DNA of 64,000 bases, taken from assembly GCA_027533455.1 (NCBI GenBank), contig JAPZUC010000006.1:172755-236754 (forward strand), written 5' to 3'. The notes under the pieces are model-generated. The model was not told the origin of the DNA. It worked only from the letters and a program-made list of their open reading frames with translations, and did not search any database. Below, in pieces: positions 57,751 through 64,000 of the stretch. Numbering within the stretch: position 1 is the stretch's first letter; each line of letters starts with the position of its first letter. Made by a program: the position numbers and the translations under genes. Source of the DNA: Porphyrobacter sp. Lineage in GTDB: Bacteria > Pseudomonadota > Alphaproteobacteria > Sphingomonadales > Sphingomonadaceae.

Positions 57751-58025
57751 CAAGTAGCGCAGCAGGTGCAGCCGGCCTTGCCTGCTCCGACAATGGCGGT
57801 GCGCAGCGCCTGGGCGAGCTTGCCTTCGGAGACCTGTCCGAGAACCTCGCGCTTGACCGCGATCACTTCTTCGGTCGGCGCGCCTAACTCATCGAGGGCG
57901 GACTGGACGATGCCAAGCACGTCTTTGCCGGACAGAGCGATGGAGTTCTGATGTGGGGCGAGGCGGACATCATCAAAGTCAAACGCAAGCGAATCGATGA
58001 CTGGCTTGCAATATTCCTCGGACAT
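57750..58025 (-). CDS. Small protein with Cys-Thr-Cys-Cys tail, unknown
   Basis: The 91-residue protein is not recognised. It has a helical body ('KDVLGIVQSALDELGAPTEEVIAVKREVLGQ' in part) and ends abruptly in 'GKAGCTCCAT', so three of its four cysteines lie in the last six residues. The codon use is like that of neighbouring genes, which argues for a real gene. Its promoter must lie in the very AT-rich segment upstream. A leader-plus-core layout like that of a modified peptide precursor is possible, as is a metal- or thiol-handling role; no maturation enzyme was seen beside it. Confidence 0.6.
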   Translation of the reverse strand: MSEEYCKPVIDSLAFDFDDVRLAPHQNSIALSGKDVLGIVQSALDELGAPTEEVIAVKREVLGQVSEGKLAQALRTAIVGAGKAGCTCCAT

Positions 58026-58460
58026 TCCGGCTTACTTTCATATTTTAAGGACTTTTGTCCCACTATTGGCAAATACCTGTGCCGCGTGGTAATAACTTAA
58101 GCAATTTTTGTTTATAGACATTACTATATTAATTTTTTTACTTTTTAAACTTAACAATAATTATTGTAAATTTTAATATAATAAAATCCTTTAAATCAGT
58201 TTTTCTATCTGATTTCGAGTGGACTACTCGGTCTATGGCACATAGGCCACGGTTCACCTTTTTGCAGAATAACATGGGTTAGGTCTGCCTTGCGCTGATG
58301 CGCGTTCGTTGACGAGAAAACCGATTGGTTCCCGGCCGGACGATTGAAAATTCCGATCTTCGCAATCGCAACAATCAACTTTTGTGCAGTGCAATAATCC
58401 CTATTTGCGCATCACGAGTTCAACCAACCTCTCTCAACCCCATCAAAAGGACAAACTCCC
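58026..58460. other. AT-rich intergenic island upstream of ahpC
   Basis: This 435-base stretch has no gene. In 58111-58200 only 11 of 90 bases are G or C, against well over 60% GC in the flanking genes. It contains a perfect 14-base palindrome, ACAATAATTATTGT (58154-58167), and a 7-bp stem AAATCAG / CTGATTT (58193-58215). It must hold the promoters of the small Cys-tailed gene (minus) and ahpC (plus). An AAAAGGAC ribosome site precedes ahpC. Confidence 0.75.
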
Positions 58461-59027
58461 ATGGGTATCATCGGTTCGACCCTCACGCCCTTCACCGCCA
58501 CTGCCTTCCAGAAGGGCAAGGACTTCTTCACCGTCACCGACGCCGATCTCGCCGGCAAGTGGTCGGTGTTCTTCTTCTACCCGGCCGACTTCACCTTCGT
58601 GTGCCCGACCGAACTGGAAGACATGGGCGAAAAGTACGGCCAGCTTCAGGCGATGGGCGTCGAAGTCTACGCCGTTTCGACCGACACACACTTCAGCCAC
58701 AAGGCCTGGAGCGACACCTCGGACAAGATCGGCAAGCTGACCTTCCCGTTCCTGGGCGACCAGAATCATGTGCTGTCGAACAACTTCGGCGTGCTGCGTG
58801 AAGGCGTCGGCCTTGCCGACCGCGCGACCTTCGTGGTCGATCCGGATGGCGTGATCCAGATCATGGAAATCACCTGCGAAGGCGTGGGCCGCAATGCCAA
58901 CGAACTGACCCGCAAGATCAAGGCCGCGCAGTATGTGCGCGCCAACCCCGGTCAGGTCTGCCCGGCAGCATGGGAAGAAGGCAGCGACACGCTGGCTCCC
59001 TCGCTCAACCTGGTCGGCAAGATCTAA
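58461..59027 (+). CDS. ahpC: Alkyl hydroperoxide reductase peroxiredoxin AhpC
   Basis: The 188-residue 2-Cys peroxiredoxin reduces H2O2 and organic peroxides in the cytoplasm. The peroxidatic Cys is in 'FYPADFTFVCPTELEDM' (about residue 47) and the resolving Cys in 'NPGQVCPAAWEEG' near the C-terminus. It is the AhpC1 type served by AhpF, whose gene follows 223 bases downstream. Confidence 0.97.
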   Translation: MGIIGSTLTPFTATAFQKGKDFFTVTDADLAGKWSVFFFYPADFTFVCPTELEDMGEKYGQLQAMGVEVYAVSTDTHFSHKAWSDTSDKIGKLTFPFLGDQNHVLSNNFGVLREGVGLADRATFVVDPDGVIQIMEITCEGVGRNANELTRKIKAAQYVRANPGQVCPAAWEEGSDTLAPSLNLVGKI

Positions 59028-59250
59028 GGGCTTCGGCCTCAAGAATACGGCCTCGCGCGGGAGTCATCCCCTCCCCCCCACGGCCCCGCGCGAGGCCGCA
59101 ATCCCGAGAGCCATTCAAAGAGCCCTCGGGTCGTAGCCGGGACCGGATGCCCGCCCCTTCCCCCCCCTTGGGGCAGGGCTGTCCGGTCCCGCGTTACCCA
59201 TCCAAGGGATTATCAACGTCTCGCGCGATCACCCGCGCCCGGAGGACACC

Positions 59251-60840
59251 ATGCTCGACGCCGCCATGCAGGCCCAGCTCAAGACCTATCTCGGCAACCT
59301 TCGCGAAGGGGTAGAACTGGTCGCATCGCTCGATGACAGCGAGAAGTCGCGCCAGACCCGCCAGCTGATCGAACAGATCGCCGCGCAGCACGAACTCGTC
59401 ACCGCGCGATTCGACGGCACCGACGCCCGCAAGCCCAGCTTCGTCATCCGCCGCGCGTCTGACGCGAACAAGTGGGTGCGTTTCGCGGGCCTCCCCATGG
59501 GCCACGAATTCACGTCGCTGGTACTCGCCCTGCTGTGGGCCGGCGGCCACCCACCCAAGGTCGATGCCGACCTGATCGAGCAGGTCCGCGCGCTCGAAGG
59601 CGACTACAATTTCGAGATGTTCTTCTCGCTTTCGTGCCACAACTGCCCCGACGTGGTGCAGGCGCTGACGCTGATGGCGCTGGAGAATCCGCGCATCCAC
59701 GCCACGCTGATCGAAGGCGGTACCTTCCAGGCGGAAGTCGAAGCGCGCGACATCATGGCGGTCCCTGCGACCTTCCTGAACGGTGAGAGCTTCTACAACG
59801 GCAAGATGGAACTCGCCGAAATCCTCGTCAAGCTCGACAAGAACGCGGGCGCCAAGCAGGCCGAGAAGCTTGCCGCCAAGGCCCCGTTTGAAGTGCTGGT
59901 GGTCGGCGGCGGCCCGGCTGGTGCAGCGGCAGCGGTCTATACCGCGCGCAAGGGCTTCAGCACCGGCATCGCGGCCGAACGCTTCGGCGGGCAGCTGATG
60001 GACACGCTCGGGATCGAGAATCTCCCCGGCACGCCCTATACCGAAGGCCCGAAGCTGACCGACAGCCTCAAGAAGCATGTGAGCGAGTACGAGATCGACC
60101 TGATGGACATTGCTCGCGCGGTGGAACTGCGCGTGGCCAAGGACGTCGGCGGCTATCACGAAGTGGCGATGGCCAACGGCGCCAGCCTCAAGGCGCGCTC
60201 GCTGATTCTCTCGACCGGCGCGCGCTGGCGCAACCTCGGCGTGCCGGGCGAGGCGGAGTATCGCAACAAGGGGGTGGCCTATTGCCCGCACTGCGATGGC
60301 CCGCTGTTCAAGGGCAAGCGCATCGCAGTGATAGGCGGCGGCAACTCCGGCGTCGAAGCGGCGATCGACCTTGCCGGGATCGTCGGCTACGTGACGCTGA
60401 TCGAGTTCGATACCAAGCTGCGCGCTGACGAAGTGCTCCAGCGCAAGCTGCGCTCGATGCCCAATGTCGAGATCATCACCAACGGCCAGACCACCGAGGT
60501 GCTGGGCGATGGCACCCGCGTGAACGGCCTCGTGGTGAAGAACCGCGCCAATGGCGACGAACGGCGCATCGATCTGGAAGGCGTGTTCGTGCAGATCGGC
60601 CTTGTCCCCAACACCGAATGGCTGCGCGAGACAGGTCTGGAACTCAGCAAGCACGGCGAAATCATGATCGACGATCATGGTGCCACCAACATCCCGGGCA
60701 TCTATGCTGCGGGCGACTGCACCACCGTGCCGCACAAGCAGATTGTCGTCGCCATGGGCGAAGGCGCTAAGGCGGGTCTGGGCGCGTTCGACTTCCTGAT
60801 CCGCAACGAGCCGGTGGAGGAAGTCGCGCAGGCGGCTTAA
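59251..60840 (+). CDS. ahpF: Alkyl hydroperoxide reductase flavoprotein AhpF
   Basis: The 529-residue protein passes electrons from NADH to AhpC. An N-terminal double thioredoxin-like domain carries '[12 protein letters not shown]', and the C-terminal thioredoxin-reductase part has '[19 protein letters not shown]' for FAD, '[18 protein letters not shown]' for NADH and the redox pair in '[13 protein letters not shown]'. The length is as expected. A terminator follows at 60863. Confidence 0.97.
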   Translation: MLDAAMQAQLKTYLGNLREGVELVASLDDSEKSRQTRQLIEQIAAQHELVTARFDGTDARKPSFVIRRASDANKWVRFAGLPMGHEFTSLVLALLWAGGHPPKVDADLIEQVRALEGDYNFEMFFSLSCHNCPDVVQALTLMALENPRIHATLIEGGTFQAEVEARDIMAVPATFLNGESFYNGKMELAEILVKLDKNAGAKQAEKLAAKAPFEVLVVGGGPAGAAAAVYTARKGFSTGIAAERFGGQLMDTLGIENLPGTPYTEGPKLTDSLKKHVSEYEIDLMDIARAVELRVAKDVGGYHEVAMANGASLKARSLILSTGARWRNLGVPGEAEYRNKGVAYCPHCDGPLFKGKRIAVIGGGNSGVEAAIDLAGIVGYVTLIEFDTKLRADEVLQRKLRSMPNVEIITNGQTTEVLGDGTRVNGLVVKNRANGDERRIDLEGVFVQIGLVPNTEWLRETGLELSKHGEIMIDDHGATNIPGIYAAGDCTTVPHKQIVVAMGEGAKAGLGAFDFLIRNEPVEEVAQAA

Positions 60841-60862
60841 TCTTCAATGCCGTAAGTTCGCG

Positions 60863-60899
60863 AAAGGGCGGGTTCCTGATCGGGAGCCCGCCCTTTTTT
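60863..60899 (+). terminator. Rho-independent terminator of ahpF
   Basis: The stem AAAGGGCGGG / CCCGCCCTTT (60863-60872, 60887-60896) is followed by a T-run to 60899. Confidence 0.9.
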
Positions 60900-60940
60900 G
60901 TTCGTCAGCCTATGCCCGCCAAATTCGGCGAAGGCGCAAG

Positions 60941-61126
60941 TCAGACCGCGCTGAACACGTAGGCCAGGCCGACGCAGACCCCTATCAGCACGCCAAGGGC
61001 AGCCAGGCCCCATGCGGTTGGCGCTTTGGTTCCTGACGGGGACGAAGGCTTGTCCGGGTCTTCCCGGACCGTGAGCCGTTTCAGATGCTGCGGGATCGCT
61101 TTGAAAGGCTCTTCGAAGCTCTCCAT
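60941..61126 (-). CDS. Small single-pass membrane protein
   Basis: The 61-residue protein has a charged N-terminal half ('FKAIPQHLKRLTVREDPDK') and one C-terminal membrane segment ('GLAALGVLIGVCVGLAYVF'). The ATG at 61126 follows a GGGGGT stretch; the frame extends 44 codons upstream with no clear start. It is divergent from katG and sits among peroxide-defence genes, but no function is known. Confidence 0.55.
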   Translation of the reverse strand: MESFEEPFKAIPQHLKRLTVREDPDKPSSPSGTKAPTAWGLAALGVLIGVCVGLAYVFSAV

Positions 61127-61362
61127 TTGTCTAACCCCCATACTTTTCTGAAACTTCAGAGGATTTGAACCTTCGGAGGATCCGTTCCTTATCATAGGTA
61201 AGGAAAAGAGACCGGCCCTGTGCCTCGCGCTGTCGGCCCCACTAATCGCCTCACTCAATCAAAATGCGCGTATTAATCGATTGGACGCGCAATCCAGAAG
61301 GCGTAATCTTCTCCTCATGGACCCCCGAAAGAGACGAGTCTGAACCCGAGAGGAGACACATC

Positions 61363-63582
61363 ATGGACGCAAAGACCGGAGAGATGAGCGGCGGTTGCCC
61401 GTTCCACGGCAGCATGGACATGCGCAATCTGCTGGGCCGCACCAACCGCGACTGGTGGCCGCAGGCGCTGCAGGTCGATATCCTGTCCGAACAGGGCAAG
61501 AGCGCCAATCCCTATGGCGAGGACTTCGACTATGCCGAGGCGTTCAACACGCTCGATTACGCAGCGCTCAAGGCCGATCTCACCGCGCTGATGACCGACA
61601 GCCAGCCATGGTGGCCCGCGGATTACGGCCACTACGGCCCGTTCTTCATCCGCATGGCCTGGCATGCCGCGGGAACCTATCGCACAGGCGACGGGCGCGG
61701 CGGTGCCAATAGCGGCCAGCAGCGGTTTGCCCCGCTCAACTCGTGGCCCGATAACGGCAACCTCGACAAGGCGCGCCGCCTGCTGTGGCCGATCAAGCAG
61801 AAGTACGGCAAGAACATCAGCTGGGCGGACCTGTTCATCCTCGCCGGCAATGTCGCCATCGAGAGCATGGGCGGACCTGTGTTCGGCTTCGGCGGTGGCC
61901 GTGCGGACGTGTTCGAGCCGGAAAGCGTCTACTGGGGCACCGAGGAGCAGTGGGTCAACGAAGGCGTTGCCACGCGCATCAATGCGCAGGAAGGCAAGGC
62001 GCTCGAAAACCCGCTCGCCGCGATCCAGATGGGCCTCATCTACGTCAACCCGGAAGGCCCGCAGGGCAATCCGCATGACCCCGAGGGCATGGCCCGCGAC
62101 ATGCGCGAAACCTTCAGCCGGATGGCGATGAACGACGAGGAAACCGTGGCGCTGGTCGCCGGCGGACACGCCTTCGGCAAGGCTCACGGTGCGCACCCCG
62201 CAGACACCTTCGGCGGCGCTCCCGAGAGCGAAGACCTCCACCTGATGGGCTTCGGCTGGCTCAACGACGAAGCCGAAATCGCGGCCGGCAACATCACCAC
62301 CTCGGGGATCGAGGGCGCATGGTCGAACAACCCGACCAAGTGGGGCGGCGACTACTTCCGCATCCTGTTCAAGTACGATTTCGAGCTTGTGAAGTCGCCC
62401 GCCGGCGCCAACCAGTGGCAGCCGATCAACCCCGATCCCGAAGACATGGCCCCCGACGCGCGCGACCCAAACAAGCGCGTACCGACCATGATGACCACTG
62501 CCGACATGGCGCTGAAGAACGACCCGGGCTACCGCGCGATCTCCGAGCGGTTCCACAAGGATCAGGCCGCGCTCGACGATGCCTTCGCCCGCGCGTGGTT
62601 CAAGCTGTGCCACCGCGACATGGGCCCCAAGGTGCGTTACCTCGGCCCGGAAGTGCCTTCGGAAACGCTGATCTGGCAGGATCCTGTTCCGGCGGGCACC
62701 ACTCCTTCGGATGCGGAGGTCGCCCGCTTCAAGGCGGCGATCCTCGGTTCCGGCCTTTCGGTGCGGGAACTAGTGAAGGCGGCCTGGGCCTCGGCCTCAA
62801 CCTACCGCAACTCCGACCACCGCGGCGGTGCCAATGGCGCGCGTATCCGGCTGGAGCCGCAGCGCTCGTGGGCGGTCAATGACCCGGCGGAACTCGCCAA
62901 GGTGCTCGATAACATCGAAGCCCATCGCGGCAGCCTGAGCATGGCCGATGCGATCGTGCTGGCGGGTTCGGCTGCAGTCGAGAAGGCTGCGAAGGAAGCC
63001 GGCTTCGATGTGACCGTGCCGTTCCTCGGCGGGCGCGGCGATGCCACGGCGGACCACACCGATGCCGCCAGCTTCGAACCGCTCGAGCCCTTTGCCGATG
63101 GCTTCCGCAACTACCTAAAGACCAAGGCGCAAGTTCGCACCGAGGAGATGCTAATCGACCGGGCACACCTGCTTGGCCTGTCGATCCCGGAAATGACGGT
63201 GCTGGTCGGCGGCCTGCGGGCGCTGGGCGCGATGAGCGACCATGCCCACCACGGCCACCGCATCGGCGTGCTCACCGAAACCCCAGGCAAGCTCACGCCG
63301 GACTTCTTCCGCAACCTGCTCGACATGGGGACCAAGTGGTCGCCGGTCAATGACAGCGGGGACGAGGAATATGTCGGCGTCGACCGTGCCACGGGCGCGG
63401 AAAAGTGGCGTGCCACCCGCACCGATCTCGTCTTCGGCTCGAACTCGATCCTGCGCGCGCAGGCCGAGGTCTATGCCGAGAGCGGGAACGAGGGCAAGTT
63501 CGTGTGCGACTTCATCTCTGCCTGGAACAAGGTGATGAACGCTGACCGCTTCGATGTGACCTGGGCCAAATACCACGCCTGA
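61363..63582 (+). CDS. katG: Catalase-peroxidase KatG
   Basis: The 739-residue bifunctional haem enzyme breaks down H2O2. The distal site '[20 protein letters not shown]' holds the Arg, Trp and His, with the Trp also part of the Met-Tyr-Trp adduct. The proximal His is in '[15 protein letters not shown]', and the Tyr of the adduct is expected in '[11 protein letters not shown]'. A second, inactive haem-peroxidase-like half follows, as in all KatG. The ATG at 61363 follows GAGAGGAG. It continues the peroxide-defence cluster with ahpCF. Confidence 0.97.
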   Translation: MDAKTGEMSGGCPFHGSMDMRNLLGRTNRDWWPQALQVDILSEQGKSANPYGEDFDYAEAFNTLDYAALKADLTALMTDSQPWWPADYGHYGPFFIRMAWHAAGTYRTGDGRGGANSGQQRFAPLNSWPDNGNLDKARRLLWPIKQKYGKNISWADLFILAGNVAIESMGGPVFGFGGGRADVFEPESVYWGTEEQWVNEGVATRINAQEGKALENPLAAIQMGLIYVNPEGPQGNPHDPEGMARDMRETFSRMAMNDEETVALVAGGHAFGKAHGAHPADTFGGAPESEDLHLMGFGWLNDEAEIAAGNITTSGIEGAWSNNPTKWGGDYFRILFKYDFELVKSPAGANQWQPINPDPEDMAPDARDPNKRVPTMMTTADMALKNDPGYRAISERFHKDQAALDDAFARAWFKLCHRDMGPKVRYLGPEVPSETLIWQDPVPAGTTPSDAEVARFKAAILGSGLSVRELVKAAWASASTYRNSDHRGGANGARIRLEPQRSWAVNDPAELAKVLDNIEAHRGSLSMADAIVLAGSAAVEKAAKEAGFDVTVPFLGGRGDATADHTDAASFEPLEPFADGFRNYLKTKAQVRTEEMLIDRAHLLGLSIPEMTVLVGGLRALGAMSDHAHHGHRIGVLTETPGKLTPDFFRNLLDMGTKWSPVNDSGDEEYVGVDRATGAEKWRATRTDLVFGSNSILRAQAEVYAESGNEGKFVCDFISAWNKVMNADRFDVTWAKYHA

Positions 63583-63608
63583 TCGGCGAGACGCAGGTTG
63601 ATCGAGAG

Positions 63609-63641
63609 AAGGCCTCCGGTGGCAACACCGGGGGCCTTTTT
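63609..63641 (+). terminator. Rho-independent terminator of katG
   Basis: A 13-bp stem (63609-63621 with 63626-63638, one G-T pair) with loop GCAA is followed by a run of five T. Confidence 0.9.
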
Positions 63642-63648
63642 CCTTGGG

Positions 63649-63718
63649 CTAGATCCAGCGCGCGTCCCTGAGGTCCGCGATCTTGGCGCGGGCAACCGGC
63701 GCTTCGATCCCGCGCGCC
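63649..63718 (-). pseudogene. C-terminal remnant of a gene cut by the IS element
   Basis: On the minus strand a frame ends with 'GIEAPVARAKIADLRDARW' plus Ile and a TAG stop at 63651-63649, which reads like a natural protein end. Upstream it meets the IS left end at 63719, so only about 22 codons remain. The identity of the original gene cannot be told. Confidence 0.4.
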
Positions 63719-64000
63719 TGATCTGCCCCCTTTTGAGTGGTCCAATTTCTATTTTAGAATTGGCCACGAAGGAGGGATGGAATGTCGAGGAAGCACAAGC
63801 CGGAAGAGATCATCGGCAAGCTGCGTGAAGCGGAGATCGTGCTGGCGCAGGGAGGAACGGTTGCCGATGCTTGCCGCCGGATTGGCGTCACCGAGCAGAG
63901 CTACTACCGCTGGCGCAAGGAGTATGGTGGTCTGAAGATGGATCAGGCCCGGCGCATGACCCGAAGGGCGGCGTAGCCAACGAGCTTGAGAAGGAGAACG
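63719..64000 (+). mobile_element. IS3-family insertion sequence, left end (runs off window)
   Basis: The left terminal sequence TGATCTGCCCCCTTTTGAGT starts at 63719 and resembles the TGACCTGCCCCC ends of IS407-group IS3 elements. A transposase orfA begins 63 bases inside. The rest of the element lies beyond the window, so the right end and any target duplication cannot be checked. Confidence 0.8.
63782..63976 (+). pseudogene. IS3-family transposase OrfA, frame apparently broken
   Basis: The product starts 'MSRKHKPEEIIGKLREAEIV' and has the OrfA helix-turn-helix 'TVADACRRIGVTEQSYYRWRKEYGGLK'. After 'MDQARRM' the frame stops at 63976, while the expected coiled-coil 'ELEKEN' continues in another frame from about 63981. 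An intact OrfA would be about 90 residues, so an out-of-phase change of some 20 bases seems to have disrupted it. A programmed frameshift at this early position would be unusual. Confidence 0.75.

Noticed and set aside
61158..61190. T-arm-like GGTTCAAATCC on the minus strand
   Set aside because: No acceptor, D or anticodon stem can be built around it, so it is not a tRNA gene.

Overview
The window looks like chromosomal DNA of an alphaproteobacterium of the order Sphingomonadales, most likely Erythrobacteraceae. The evidence is the high GC content, TonB-dependent receptors paired with hydrolases, an ACR3-type ars operon, a PEP-CTERM-like surface protein, densely packed operons with 4-base ATGA/GTGA overlaps, and alphaproteobacterial versions of PheA, RlmE and the LOG-like protein. 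No plasmid, prophage or CRISPR signals were seen. The only mobile element is an IS3-type element running off the right edge.

Layout. 1-2.9 kb: GNAT, LOG-family protein, a parS-like site, a truncated TetR regulator and a haloalkane dehalogenase. 3-6.1 kb: a type I sulfatase and a lipoprotein-type formylglycine-generating enzyme that would mature it. 6.5-10 kb: NmrA-like and SDR oxidoreductases, then an SbtA/SbtB bicarbonate transporter with its PII-like partner. 10.3-14.3 kb: a second sulfatase operon (MBL-fold hydrolase, DUF4345-like protein, sulfatase, DsbA-fold isomerase). 14.7-17.5 kb: arsR-arsC-acr3-arsH behind three evenly spaced inverted repeats. 17.6-28.2 kb: a phosphate-starvation island with a beta-propeller phytase and its TonB receptor, a divergent plcP-agt lipid-remodelling pair, and a PhoD phosphatase with its own TonB receptor. 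Three Pho-box arrays are visible in this island. 28.4-32.3 kb: tRNA-Gln, ppx/gppA, rlmE, membrane cytochrome c, pheA. 32.4-39.7 kb: a seven-gene MoxR/DUF58 operon ending in a class A beta-lactamase. 39.8-46.6 kb: isoaspartyl peptidase, GNAT, SDR, HSL-type esterase, ispG, a thioredoxin-like lipoprotein, mntP and an HDAC-like deacetylase. 46.6-53.2 kb: two L,D-transpeptidases, an EamA transporter, aconitase and a rhodanese lipoprotein. 53.2-57.7 kb: a Ser-rich PEP-CTERM-like protein, ruvB, an unknown gene, ruvA, aroC. 57.7-63.6 kb: a small Cys-tailed protein beside a very AT-rich island, then ahpC, ahpF, a small membrane protein and katG. 63.6-64 kb: an IS3 left end that cuts into a gene on the minus strand.

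The most coherent system is the phosphate-starvation island. Outer-membrane receptors would bring organic phosphate in, phytase and PhoD would release phosphate, and PlcP plus Agt would replace phospholipids with glycolipids, all probably under PhoB. The sites most worth testing are the Pho boxes, the three-dyad ars control region, the parS-like site, and the small protein ending in a Cys-Thr-Cys-Cys tail next to DNA of about 12% GC.
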